Shown: positions 7,210 through 14,934 of the stretch, piece by piece
How positions within the stretch are numbered: the stretch's first letter is position 1
Layout: every line of letters starts with the position of its first letter
Assembly (NCBI GenBank): GCA_964547485.1
Contig: CAZJNU010000042.1
Location: 1-23,044, forward strand
Reading direction: 5' to 3'
DNA from: JACJWR01 sp964547485
GTDB taxonomy: Bacteria; Actinomycetota; Actinomycetes; S36-B12; UBA10799
Length of the DNA stretch: 23,044 nucleotides
The notes under the pieces: model-generated
The model's input: only the letters and a program-made list of their open reading frames with translations
Told to the model about the DNA's origin: nothing
Database searches by the model: none
Position numbers and translations under genes: made by a program

Positions 7210-8001
7210 ATGACAGAGAACATCAACCCCCAGCCGCCGACAACCGGCGGACCAGACGTCCCTCCAACCCCCAACCAGGGCTCCCCGACGCCCCCGTTCA
7301 GCCCGGGCGCGACGCCCATCCCCGCGGTGCCCCCCGGTGCCGCAGCGCCGACGGGGTCTGCTGCCACCGCAGCAACCAGCCAGTTCCCCGCGGGGGCATT
7401 CGATCAGCCCGGTTGGCAACCGCCCAACTCCGCCGAGCAGGAGCCGGTCGGCGGCTGGCAGCAGGCCTACCAGAAGGCCCGCAGCCGCTCCCAGATCTTC
7501 ATGGCCACGACGGCCCTCGCAGGCGTCCTCGCTGTCGCGATGGGCGCCTGGGGCATAGCCCAGGCCGTCACCTCCGACAGCGGAAGTCGGCTTGCAAGCC
7601 AGTCCGGCAGCTTCAGCGGTCCCGGCGGCGGTCAACTCGGCGGGCGCGGCGGCATGAGTGATGGCGGCGGGATGGGCCCTGGCGGAGGCATGAGTGATGG
7701 CGGCGGGATGGGACCCGGCGGCGGGATGGCACAAGACGGTGCCGGCCGCGGTCCACTCGGCCAACTGTTCAACAGCGACGGATCCCTGAACCAATCGGCT
7801 GTCGACGAGTTCAAGTCCCACCTGAGCCAGGATCCCCAGGCCGGGGCATTCCTGAGCCAGATGCTGAGCCGAGCGGTGACGGCCGGTGCTCTCACGCAGG
7901 CTCAAGCCGACAAGCTGATCGCAGCTCTTGGGATCAGTTCGGCCGCCACAGCCACTCCGGCGCCATCTGCCTCGGCCTCCAAGGCGGCCGCATCTGCCTG
8001 A
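7210..8001 (+). CDS. Single-pass membrane protein with Pro-rich N-terminus and Gly/Met-rich repeat
   Basis: A 263-residue protein of unknown function. Residues 1-80 are rich in Pro, Gly, Ala and Thr; residues 84-95 are basic; one membrane helix spans about 96-119. Outside follow a Ser/Gly linker, a twelve-residue repeat GMSDGGGMGPGG present twice (148-171) with a partial third, a helical-looking segment (about 190-235) and an Ala/Ser tail. The positive residues before the helix predict a cytoplasmic N-terminus and external C-terminus. The ATG at 7210 is chosen over an in-frame GTG at 7192 because the -10/ATG spacing then matches the GT2 promoter. The GPGG-rich external segment is similar in composition to the loops of the GT39 protein. 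Shared operator architecture suggests co-expression with that operon. Confidence 0.8.
   Translation: MTENINPQPPTTGGPDVPPTPNQGSPTPPFSPGATPIPAVPPGAAAPTGSAATAATSQFPAGAFDQPGWQPPNSAEQEPVGGWQQAYQKARSRSQIFMATTALAGVLAVAMGAWGIAQAVTSDSGSRLASQSGSFSGPGGGQLGGRGGMSDGGGMGPGGGMSDGGGMGPGGGMAQDGAGRGPLGQLFNSDGSLNQSAVDEFKSHLSQDPQAGAFLSQMLSRAVTAGALTQAQADKLIAALGISSAATATPAPSASASKAAASA
7651..7722 (+). repeat. Two 36-nt tandem repeats encoding GMSDGGGMGPGG
   Basis: Units 7651-7686 and 7687-7722 are nearly identical, and the first 26 bases match exactly. They encode a Gly/Met-rich extracytoplasmic repeat. The unit is a multiple of three, so copy-number change keeps the frame. Confidence 0.8.
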
Positions 8002-8014
8002 CGTCAGCCAGTCA

Positions 8015-8037
8015 GGCCCACGAACAGCCCGTGGCCC
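8015..8037 (+). terminator. Hairpin after the Gly/Met-rich protein gene
   Basis: CCACG (8018-8022) pairs with CGTGG (8030-8034) across a 7-nt loop, with a C-C mismatch and then two more GC pairs outside. It lies 14 nt after the stop codon. No T-run follows. A weak terminator is plausible. Confidence 0.35.
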
Positions 8038-8064
8038 GGTGCGGACACCCCCCAACCGCGCCTG

Positions 8065-8091
8065 GCCACGGGCATCGTGGCGTCGTAACCT
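8065..8091 (+). promoter_or_regulatory. Inverted repeat and -10 box upstream of the alpha/beta hydrolase
   Basis: GCCACG (8065-8070) and CGTGGC (8076-8081) form a perfect 6-bp inverted repeat with a 5-nt centre, immediately upstream of TAACCT (8086-8091). The ATG follows after 6 nt, the spacing of a leaderless actinobacterial promoter. The inverted repeat overlaps the spacer/-35 region, so it could be a repressor site or part of the upstream gene's terminator. Confidence 0.5.
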
Positions 8092-8097
8092 AGGCCA

Positions 8098-9003
8098 ATG
8101 ACCAGCCAGCGAACCGCCGAGAGTCCCGCACCCCCCGGGAAATACGAGACCATCGACGGGCTCGACCTGTTCGTCCGCCGCAGTCACGACCCGATCACCT
8201 CCGTCGACGTGGTGATGATCCACGGACTCGGCGGTATGTCCACGAATTGGAGCGACCTGATGCACCTGCAGGCGCACCGCGGCCGCACGGTAGCCGCCCT
8301 GGATCTGCCAGGTTTCGGACGTTCCGAGGGTGATCCTGGCAACGACTACAGCCTCGATCGCCACGCCCGCGCGGTGATCGCGTTTCTCGAGGTTCAGGAC
8401 GCGCCCGTCCACCTAGTTGGCAACTCGTTGGGAGGCGCGATCGCCACCACCGTGGCCGCCGAACGACCGGATCTGGTCGAGACGCTGACCCTGCTGGCAC
8501 CGGCTATGCCCCACTTTCGGCTGAAGGCCGACCAGTTGCCCATCCTGCTGGGTCTACTGCCCAACGCCCCGCGGCTCCTGGAACGCACGCTCGGGGCCAA
8601 ATCCGCCGAGCGCCGGGTGGACGAGATGATGAGCCTATGTTTCGGAGACACCTCGCGGATCAATCCGCAGCGGCGCGCCGAAGCCGTCACAGAGCACCGC
8701 CTTCGTGCCGGTCTGCCTCATATCTGGGAGGCATTCGTCGAGTCGAGCCGAGGACTCGGCAGGCACTTCCTGCCATGGGGTGAGAGCTACCTGTGGAACC
8801 GACTCGATCGTGTCGAGGCACCAGTGTTGTGCATCTTCGGAACGCTGGATCGCCTCGTCGACCCAAAGGTCGCGGGCCGGGTTGCCAAGACCATCGGCGG
8901 CGGCACCGTGGTGGTACTCCCCGGCGTGGGGCACACACCACAGATGGAGGTTCCCGTCACCGTCGATCGACTCCTCGATGCCCACATTTTGGGACAGCTC
9001 TGA
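8098..9003 (+). CDS. Alpha/beta-fold hydrolase
   Basis: A 301-residue cytoplasmic hydrolase; no signal peptide is visible. The oxyanion-hole motif HGLGG lies at 42-46, the nucleophile elbow GNSLGG gives S110, and the acid and base are probably D251 (in FGTLDRLV) and H279 (in GVGHTPQME). The cap region (about 135-235) is helical. This is the layout of esterases, lactonases and C-C hydrolases of the MhpC/EphX type; the sequence does not separate these substrates. The ATG at 8098 has no Shine-Dalgarno but has TAACCT 6 nt upstream, supporting leaderless translation from exactly this codon. It converges with the channel-like gene, leaving 28 nt between. Confidence 0.87.
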   Translation: MTSQRTAESPAPPGKYETIDGLDLFVRRSHDPITSVDVVMIHGLGGMSTNWSDLMHLQAHRGRTVAALDLPGFGRSEGDPGNDYSLDRHARAVIAFLEVQDAPVHLVGNSLGGAIATTVAAERPDLVETLTLLAPAMPHFRLKADQLPILLGLLPNAPRLLERTLGAKSAERRVDEMMSLCFGDTSRINPQRRAEAVTEHRLRAGLPHIWEAFVESSRGLGRHFLPWGESYLWNRLDRVEAPVLCIFGTLDRLVDPKVAGRVAKTIGGGTVVVLPGVGHTPQMEVPVTVDRLLDAHILGQL

Positions 9004-9031
9004 GCGAGGCCCCGTGACCTCCTAGCTCGGG

Positions 9032-10141
9032 TCAGAAGCGATCTAAGCGACCGGGTCCGGGCGTCTCCGGTCGGCGGAGAGCCGGAGCCGGCATGACTTC
9101 GGTTGCTGGCTTACGAGGTCCCGACCAAGGCGCCGGCACCGCATCGATCTGGCAGCAGAGGAAATAGGCTGGCCCCTCATACAGACGACGCCACTCCGAA
9201 AACCCGGGCCAGGCCTCTTCCGCTGAGACTTCGCTGGGGAATCCGGCATCGTCAAGTCGGCGGATACCCTCCTGAAACTCCTCATAGGTGAGAGTCATCG
9301 ACGCATTTGCACCGACTTCCCCCCGATATCCGAGCATCGCCGCCAACCCCGCGAAGCAGGCGATTCCCTGGCGCAGCAGCACCCGAGATGTACCGTGCAG
9401 TCCGCTCGGCACCAACGCGATCCGCATCGCCGCAGCATCCATCACACACAACAGGGCAACGGCCCAATTCCGAGTCGGCGTGGTCGACCGAAACGCCAGC
9501 AGTATCGGATAGGACGAGTGGGTCTCGGACACGTCCGCAGCCCACCGCTCCCATTCCCGCCAGAGATCGGAGAGCTGGTCCAAGGTCTCGAGATACGCGT
9601 GCCGAGCGAGCAATTCCGGCCCCCAATTTGGTTCCCCACACCTCGGCGCCAACTGCGTGACACTGCCCTCGCGGCGGTTGAAGGACCCGTACAGAGTGGG
9701 GAGGTACCCGATCATCATGCCGATCACGATCGGCCCCGTGGCCGCGGCCATGAAGTCCAGCAGAGTCAGCTGGGCTCGGTCCGTCGAAGCGAAGCCCAAG
9801 GTGAAGATGGACGAGCCGGCCTCGCGGAGGGCCACCGGGAAGGAAATTGTTCCGCTATCGAAGGCGTCCAGAAGTAGGGCGTAAGAGAGGAAGTAGAGCA
9901 GCAACCACACAACAAGCATCCCGAGCAGAGTCACCGGAGATGCCCAAGCCATTACTGAATCTCGAAAGGGGTAGGACTTAGACCGGCGGGCAATCAGTCG
10001 GAAGAAGCCGAACGTCACCTGTGAGATCGCCATGGAAATCAGTGAAGTCGTCGCACGCGGCATGATGAGCGTGCGCATCATGCTCGATGTGGTCGCCAGC
10101 AGGAGGACAATTCCCGCCAGGCCGATGACCCACGTCAGCAT
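9032..10141 (-). CDS. Membrane protein with channel-like TM-pore loop-TM layout
   Basis: A 369-residue protein. Helix 1 is at 2-20; an amphipathic stretch about 30-50 is followed by a strong helix at 66-92, a re-entrant-like segment at about 104-118 containing TLGFAST, and another helix at about 128-150. The order outer helix, P-loop, inner helix resembles two-TM potassium channels, but the filter TVGYGD is replaced by TLGFAS, so selectivity would differ or be lost. Residues 155-369 are soluble, with paired Trp/Glu-rich helices (WREWERWAADV) and no domain I recognise; the tail is Pro/Arg-rich. The ATG at 10141 has a GAGGAGG ribosome site about 10 nt upstream. It diverges from the lipoprotein gene. 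Channel function is inference. Confidence 0.75.
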   Translation of the reverse strand: MLTWVIGLAGIVLLLATTSSMMRTLIMPRATTSLISMAISQVTFGFFRLIARRSKSYPFRDSVMAWASPVTLLGMLVVWLLLYFLSYALLLDAFDSGTISFPVALREAGSSIFTLGFASTDRAQLTLLDFMAAATGPIVIGMMIGYLPTLYGSFNRREGSVTQLAPRCGEPNWGPELLARHAYLETLDQLSDLWREWERWAADVSETHSSYPILLAFRSTTPTRNWAVALLCVMDAAAMRIALVPSGLHGTSRVLLRQGIACFAGLAAMLGYRGEVGANASMTLTYEEFQEGIRRLDDAGFPSEVSAEEAWPGFSEWRRLYEGPAYFLCCQIDAVPAPWSGPRKPATEVMPAPALRRPETPGPGRLDRF

Positions 10142-10300
10142 GGAACTGGCACCTCCTCAATCCGGACTCCGCAGCGTGCTATCAGGCGGGGCGCACGACT
10201 GGAAGGCACCCGTCCGTGAGAATCGCGGCAGGTCGCACCCTTCGGCAAGTTACCGGATGGGGCAGGATGAAGGGGTCCGTAGGGAACATCTGGAGGAATC

Positions 10301-10789
10301 GTGAACCGTCGTCTTGCCGCAATGGCACTTGCCGCCACCAGCACAGCGCTGCTGGTCGCTGGGTGTTCAAGTTCGTCGTCTAGTTCGTCAACTAGTTCCT
10401 CGGCCAGTGCTTCGGCCAGTGCGACAAGCGCCGCACCGTCCACCAGTTCGGCCACCGGCACACCCACAACTGCCTCACCAACAGCCACCTCGCCCTCAGC
10501 CTCGGAATCTGACATCGGAGGAGACGTGCTGCCACCCGTCATCGTGACACCTGAGGAACAGGCGACGACGGCGAAAGTGGGCGACACGATCGTGTTCAAC
10601 GTCACCGACCCGACAACGACCGAGATCTCCACTGACAAGCCAGCCATCCTTGAGCTGACTCAGGGTCGGAGCGACGGGAGTGCGACCTTCAACCCCGGGG
10701 CCAAGGCGCTCGCTGCCGGCGAGGCAGTCGTGACGATCACCGAGGCCGGCGGAGCGACCCGCGAGGTTGTCGTCACTGTCACCGGGTAG
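10301..10789 (+). CDS. Small secreted lipoprotein with Ser/Thr-rich linker
   Basis: A 162-residue protein starting at GTG (GGAGG 5 nt upstream). Residues 1-21 form a signal peptide with Arg at 3-4 and a lipobox LVAGC, so C22 is the predicted lipidated cysteine after signal peptidase II cleavage. Residues 23-75 are an almost pure Ser/Ala/Thr/Pro linker, probably flexible and possibly O-glycosylated. Residues 78-162 look like a small beta-sandwich (KVGDTIVFNV, ending REVVVTVTG), similar to bacterial Ig-like domains. It is anchored to the outer face of the membrane. It is followed by a strong hairpin, so probably monocistronic. Ligand unknown. Confidence 0.82.
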   Translation: MNRRLAAMALAATSTALLVAGCSSSSSSSSTSSSASASASATSAAPSTSSATGTPTTASPTATSPSASESDIGGDVLPPVIVTPEEQATTAKVGDTIVFNVTDPTTTEISTDKPAILELTQGRSDGSATFNPGAKALAAGEAVVTITEAGGATREVVVTVTG

Positions 10790-11082
10790 CCAACCCCTCA
10801 CGCAGCCGCATTCCATCATCCGGCCCACGGACGAGTTCCGTGGGCCGGATGACCTATTTCGGGGTTGCCGATCATCGACCGCCTACTGACCGCCGCCGCC
10901 CATCTACTGACCAACGGCCGCCGTCGCCCAACGCCCCAATTCGCAGGGACCGCTGGTGTGCCCGACAGCAAGCCTCGCCTACGCTCGGACCAGTACCTGC
11001 GGCGGCGACGCCGGCCAACCGGCGGAATCAACCCGGGTACAACCTCGCGTCATCATCGGCACCTCATAGGTCAGGAGTGGAA
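10790..11082. other. 293-nt intergenic region before the MMPL gene
   Basis: It contains a 16-bp perfect hairpin (10816-10852), then a C-rich stretch with CTACTGACC repeated at 10883-10891 and 10904-10912 (21-bp period, two helical turns), and finally the AGGAG ribosome site (11073-11077) of the MMPL gene. The MMPL frame stays open through most of this region, but the deduced peptide is Arg/Pro-rich and unlike a real N-terminus. Confidence 0.6.
10816..10852 (+). terminator. Strong 16-bp hairpin terminator after the lipoprotein gene
   Basis: TCATCCGGCCCACGGA (10816-10831) pairs perfectly with 10837-10852 across a 5-nt loop, starting 26 nt after the stop codon. Only a short CCTATTTC follows, not a full T-run, which is common for GC-rich actinobacterial terminators. 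Confidence 0.75.
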
Positions 11083-13293
11083 ATGGGTCGCGCTTCACGA
11101 TGGGCCGTGCGCAAACCGTGGTGGGCCGTGGGCGTCTGGGTACTGGCATTGATCGTCATCGGAGTGCTCGCCGGCACCCTCAAAGGCGAATACAAGGACA
11201 CGTTCAATCTGCCCGACACCGAGTCCACCACTGCCACTGAACTACTCAGCCAGAAGTTCCCGCAGACCACAGCTGCGACGGCAACCATCGTGTTCAAGAG
11301 CGACCAACCCATCACCTCACCCGCCGTCCGATTCAAGGTCGACGCCCTGCTGGCAGAGGCGGCGGACAACCCCTCCGTGACCACCGTCGTCAGCCCCTAC
11401 TCGCCAGGCGCCGCGATGCAGGGGCTGGTGAGCCCCACTGGCAACATCGGCCGCGCCCGAGTGGTGTTCGCCGGCGATGCACAGCAGGTGCCGAAGCCCG
11501 ATATTGCCGCCCTCGTAACGGATGTCGAAGCTGCAAACACCGGTGGGCTGGAGGTGGGTGTCGGCGGGCAGGTGATCGACTTCGCCAGCACCGAACCGCC
11601 CGCTAGTGAGGGTATCGGCGTACTGGTGGCCATCGTGATCATGTTGATCATGTTCGGCTCGTTGGTCGCCGCGGGTCTACCGATCCTGACAGCGCTGATC
11701 GGCCTCGGGGCCGGAATCTCATTGGTCACCGTCGCTGCCAATTTCACAGATATCGCCACCTTCGGGCCGACGCTGGCGGCCATGATCGGCCTAGGCGTGG
11801 GTATCGACTACGCCCTGTTCGTGATCAACCGCTACCGGCAGGCCGTGCTGGTCGGACGCGATCCCAAGGATGCGGCACTGGAGGCGGTGAACACGGCCGG
11901 TCGCGCGGTGATGTTCGCCGGCACAACCGTCGTGATCGCGCTGGGCGGTCTGTTCGTTCTCGGTATCTCGTTCATGAACGGCCTGGCCGTCGGTGCCGGG
12001 ATCACCGTCATAATGGTGATGCTGACCGCCGTCACCCTGCTGCCAGCTGTGATGTCCCTGTTGGGGAAGAAGACCTTCGCCATCAAGATGCCGTGGGCCC
12101 GTCACCCCAAGCCGACGGGGCAGAAGGGCGGCTTCGCGCGCTACGCAACGGTGATCCAACGGCGGCCATGGGTGTTCGGCAGCCTCGCGATCGTGGTGAT
12201 GTTGGCGTTGGCGGCACCGACGCTGTCGATGCGACTCGGCTTCCCCGACGCGAGCGGCAAGGCCGAGGGCAGCACCACCCGAATCGCCTACGATCTGACG
12301 ACGGAAGGCTTCGGCGCCGGAGCGAACGGACCCCTGCTGGTGGTGGCGACCCTCCCACAGGCGGGCCAAGTAGCAGGCGCCCAGCAGCTGTCCGCGGAAC
12401 TTGCGAAGGTGCCCGGCGTGGTAGCGGCGTCGCCGGTCGTACCCAATACGCCGTCGGTCAGCCCCGACGGGACGACGGCTCTGATCCAGGTGCAGCCGGC
12501 CACCGGCCCGCAGGATGCGGCGACCAGCGAGCTACTCGCGACCCTGCGCAATGACGTCATCCCGCAGGCCACCTCGACTACCGGCGTGAACGCGTACGTC
12601 GGCGGCGCCACCGCCGTCACCGAGGACTTCTCGCTTGTCCTCGCCAAGGCCTTGCCGACGTTCCTGTTGGTGGTCGTCAGCCTGGGCTTCCTGGCCCTGA
12701 TGGTGCTGTTCCGGTCGCTACTGATTCCATTGACTGCCGCCCTGACCTCCCTGCTCAGCCTCGGGGCTGCGTTGGGCGCCACTGTCGCGGTCTTCCAGTG
12801 GGGCAACTTCCGGGAACTGTTCGGGGTCACCGCCACCGGCCCGATCTTGCCGTTCCTACCGGTGATGCTGTTCGCCATCCTGTTCGGGCTGTCGATGGAC
12901 TATCAGGTCTTCCTGGTCTCCCGGATGCAGGAGGAGTGGACCCGCACCCAGGACAACCGACTCTCTGTCCGTCGAGGATTGATCGGCTCCGGTCGGGTGG
13001 TGGCAGCCGCGGCAGCGATCATGTTCAGCGTCTTCATCTCCTTCGTGTTCGGCGACGACAACACGATCAAGATGTTCGGCCTATCCCTGGCAATCGCCAT
13101 CGCGTTGGACGCTTTCATCATCCGACTGGTCTTCGTGCCCTCCCTGATGACCGTTCTGGGGAAGGCGAACTGGTACCTGCCCAACTGGCTCAGCGGCATC
13201 CTGCCGGCGGTGCACATCGAATCCGAAGAGGAGGCCGCCGAGATCGTCGACCCGCTGGCCGATAGCGAGCCTGCCGACGCGACCGCACGGTAG
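11083..13293 (+). CDS. MMPL-family RND transporter
   Basis: A 736-residue protein with the MMPL/RND layout: one helix near 11-30, an external domain, a group of about five helices, then the duplicated half. The two signature motifs are GLGVGIDYALF (236-246) and FGLSMDYQVF (601-610), with the proton-relay Asp-Tyr in both. MMPL proteins use the proton gradient to export lipids or siderophores, or act as drug pumps; the substrate cannot be read here. The start at 11083 is chosen because AGGAG lies 5 nt upstream and MGRASRWAVRKPWW is a typical MMPL N-terminus; a GTG at 11077 is the alternative. The C-terminus is short and acidic, without the long tail of mycobacterial MmpL3. It converges with rarA. 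Confidence 0.92.
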   Translation: MGRASRWAVRKPWWAVGVWVLALIVIGVLAGTLKGEYKDTFNLPDTESTTATELLSQKFPQTTAATATIVFKSDQPITSPAVRFKVDALLAEAADNPSVTTVVSPYSPGAAMQGLVSPTGNIGRARVVFAGDAQQVPKPDIAALVTDVEAANTGGLEVGVGGQVIDFASTEPPASEGIGVLVAIVIMLIMFGSLVAAGLPILTALIGLGAGISLVTVAANFTDIATFGPTLAAMIGLGVGIDYALFVINRYRQAVLVGRDPKDAALEAVNTAGRAVMFAGTTVVIALGGLFVLGISFMNGLAVGAGITVIMVMLTAVTLLPAVMSLLGKKTFAIKMPWARHPKPTGQKGGFARYATVIQRRPWVFGSLAIVVMLALAAPTLSMRLGFPDASGKAEGSTTRIAYDLTTEGFGAGANGPLLVVATLPQAGQVAGAQQLSAELAKVPGVVAASPVVPNTPSVSPDGTTALIQVQPATGPQDAATSELLATLRNDVIPQATSTTGVNAYVGGATAVTEDFSLVLAKALPTFLLVVVSLGFLALMVLFRSLLIPLTAALTSLLSLGAALGATVAVFQWGNFRELFGVTATGPILPFLPVMLFAILFGLSMDYQVFLVSRMQEEWTRTQDNRLSVRRGLIGSGRVVAAAAAIMFSVFISFVFGDDNTIKMFGLSLAIAIALDAFIIRLVFVPSLMTVLGKANWYLPNWLSGILPAVHIESEEEAAEIVDPLADSEPADATAR

Positions 13294-13370
13294 CTCCCGG
13301 CACGCTCAGGCGGTCACCGCGCAACCAGGCAGGGCACCCCGAGCCAGCTAGACACCGAGCCACCGCCCGT

Positions 13371-14759
13371 TCAGTCCTCCCCGGGCGTCCCGGCCAGACC
13401 TCTCAGCTCCGCGAGCCGGTCCATCCGGTCGGCCAGTCCAGCTTCCGCGCCTCGCGGGCCCGGTTCGTAGTAGCGGCGATCCGCGAGCGGGTCGGGGGCA
13501 TACTGCTGGGCTGCGACCCCAGTGGGCTCGTCATGCGGGTACACGTACCCGGTGCCGTGACCCCACTCCTTCGCGCCGGGGTAACTGCCGTCGCGCAGGT
13601 GGCTTGGCACGGCTCCTGTCCGCCCGGCGCGGACGTCCTCCTGCGCCAGGTTGATGGCCCGGTAGACGGAATTCGACTTCGGCGCCAGCGCCAGGTGCAC
13701 GACCGCCTGCGCCAACGTCAGCCGCGCCTCAGGTAGTCCGATAAACGACACCGCCTGCATCGCTGCCACGGCGGTCAACAACGCCGTCGGATCGGCCATC
13801 CCGATGTCCTCGCTCGCCAGGATCACGAGTCGACGCGCAATGAACCGCGGGTCCTCACCGGCCTCGACCATCCGGGCCAGGTAACCCAGTGCGGCATCGA
13901 CATCTGACCCCCGCACGCTCTTGATCAGTGCGCTCGCCACGTCGTAGTGCTGGTCTCCGTCACGGTCGTAGGCAACAGTGGCGATCTGGACCGCGCGCTG
14001 GACGTCGTCGGCTTCGATTTGCTGGGTGGCAGCTGCGCCCGCCGCCGCCTCCAGGATGGTCAAGGCTCGGCGCGCATCGCCACCGGCCAGCCGAACAATC
14101 GCCGACCGGGCCTCGTCTGTCAGCTTCCGATCACCGCGCAACCCCCGCGGGTCCGAGACTGCACGCGCCAGCAACTGCTCGACATCCGACTCCTCGAGTC
14201 CGGAAAGCCGCACCACCAGCGACCTCGACAGCAGCGGGGCGATGACCGAGAAGGACGGGTTCTCGGTGGTGGCGGCCACCAACGTCACCCAGCCGTTTTC
14301 GACCGCCGGCAGCAGTGCGTCCTGCTGGGTCTTGGAGAACCGGTGGACCTCGTCGACAAACAGCACAGTCGACCGCCCACTGGTCAACGCGTCCTTCGCG
14401 GCTCGGATCACCTCGCGGACGTCCTTCACCCCCGCGCTCACCGCCGAGAGCTCAACGAACCGCCGCCCGGACGCGGACGCGATCAGCGTCGCGATAGTCG
14501 TCTTCCCTGTGCCGGGGGGACCCCAAAGAATCACCGACGGCGCGGTCGGGTTGGGGTCGGCAGCGCTGCTGGTCGCGACGCCTGTCCCGCCAGAACTGGC
14601 TGCGCTGTCACCGGCCACCAATCTGTGCAGCGGCGACCCTTCAGCCAGAGTCTGTTCCTGGCCCAGCACCTCGGCTAGGTTCCGCGGCCGCATCCGGGCC
14701 GCCAGCGGCGCACCGGGCCGACCGGGCTCGGCCGCAGCGTCAAACAAGGTTTCGGCCAT
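13371..14759 (-). CDS. rarA: Replication-associated recombination protein A (RarA/MgsA AAA+ ATPase)
   Basis: A 462-residue clamp-loader-like AAA+ ATPase. Walker A GPPGTGKTT is at 80-88, Walker B VLFVDEVH at 132-139 and sensor 1 AATTEN at 162-167. The C-terminal part has the family signatures SDVDAALGYLARMVEAGEDPRFIARRL and a HLRDGSYPGAKEWGHGTGYVYPHDEP-like region. RarA works at stalled replication forks and gaps, interacting with SSB. An extra Ser/Gly/Ala/Pro-rich insert (about 51-75) sits between the N-terminal helix and Walker A, where most homologues run directly into the P-loop strand. The start codon is preceded at 6 nt by TAGCCT, a leaderless promoter. The final residues are acidic. Confidence 0.95.
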   Translation of the reverse strand: MAETLFDAAAEPGRPGAPLAARMRPRNLAEVLGQEQTLAEGSPLHRLVAGDSAASSGGTGVATSSAADPNPTAPSVILWGPPGTGKTTIATLIASASGRRFVELSAVSAGVKDVREVIRAAKDALTSGRSTVLFVDEVHRFSKTQQDALLPAVENGWVTLVAATTENPSFSVIAPLLSRSLVVRLSGLEESDVEQLLARAVSDPRGLRGDRKLTDEARSAIVRLAGGDARRALTILEAAAGAAATQQIEADDVQRAVQIATVAYDRDGDQHYDVASALIKSVRGSDVDAALGYLARMVEAGEDPRFIARRLVILASEDIGMADPTALLTAVAAMQAVSFIGLPEARLTLAQAVVHLALAPKSNSVYRAINLAQEDVRAGRTGAVPSHLRDGSYPGAKEWGHGTGYVYPHDEPTGVAAQQYAPDPLADRRYYEPGPRGAEAGLADRMDRLAELRGLAGTPGED

Positions 14760-14765
14760 TCGCCC

Positions 14766-14771
14766 AGGCTA
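14766..14771 (-). promoter_or_regulatory. -10 box of rarA (leaderless)
   Basis: Read on the minus strand, TAGCCT is followed by 6 nt and the rarA ATG, with no Shine-Dalgarno. It sits about 50 nt from the large palindrome at 14819-14922. Confidence 0.55.
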
Positions 14772-14818
14772 GTGCTCCGATGACCAGTTCTACCGGCCGC
14801 TATGCCTGACCCACATGC

Positions 14819-14922
14819 GAATCGGGCATTGGCGGCCACGACCGCGGCAGGGTGGGCATTGGCGGCCATATATGGCCGCCAATGCCCACCCTGCCGAAGG
14901 AATGGCCGTGTATGCCCGATTC
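14819..14922. repeat. 104-bp palindrome with 52-bp perfect core, built from four copies of a 15-mer
   Basis: The axis lies between 14870 and 14871. Bases 14845-14896 are a perfect spacerless palindrome with 26-bp arms. Further out, and still in exact register, 14833-14838 pairs with 14903-14908 and GAATCGGGCAT (14819-14829) with ATGCCCGATTC (14912-14922). The 15-mer GGGCATTGGCGGCCA occurs twice directly (14824-14838, 14854-14868), then inverted at 14873-14887, and again as a diverged inverted copy at 14903-14917. It lies 13 nt after the stop of the membrane-protein gene and upstream of rarA, both on the minus strand. It could be a terminator, a protein-binding cruciform, or a dispersed palindromic repeat. 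No T-run follows. Confidence 0.85.
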
Positions 14923-14934
14923 CGTCGGACCGGA

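Noticed and set aside
7129..8412. Minus-strand open frame across the Gly/Met-rich gene and hydrolase
   Set aside because: It spans a promoter region and two well-supported plus-strand genes and has low-complexity translation.
10840..11082. Upstream extension of the MMPL frame by 81 codons
   Set aside because: The GTG lies inside the right arm of a strong terminator hairpin, the peptide is Arg/Pro-rich without homology, and a good ribosome site precedes the ATG at 11083.
13294..13370. Gap between the convergent MMPL and rarA genes searched for a terminator
   Set aside because: No convincing inverted repeat found.
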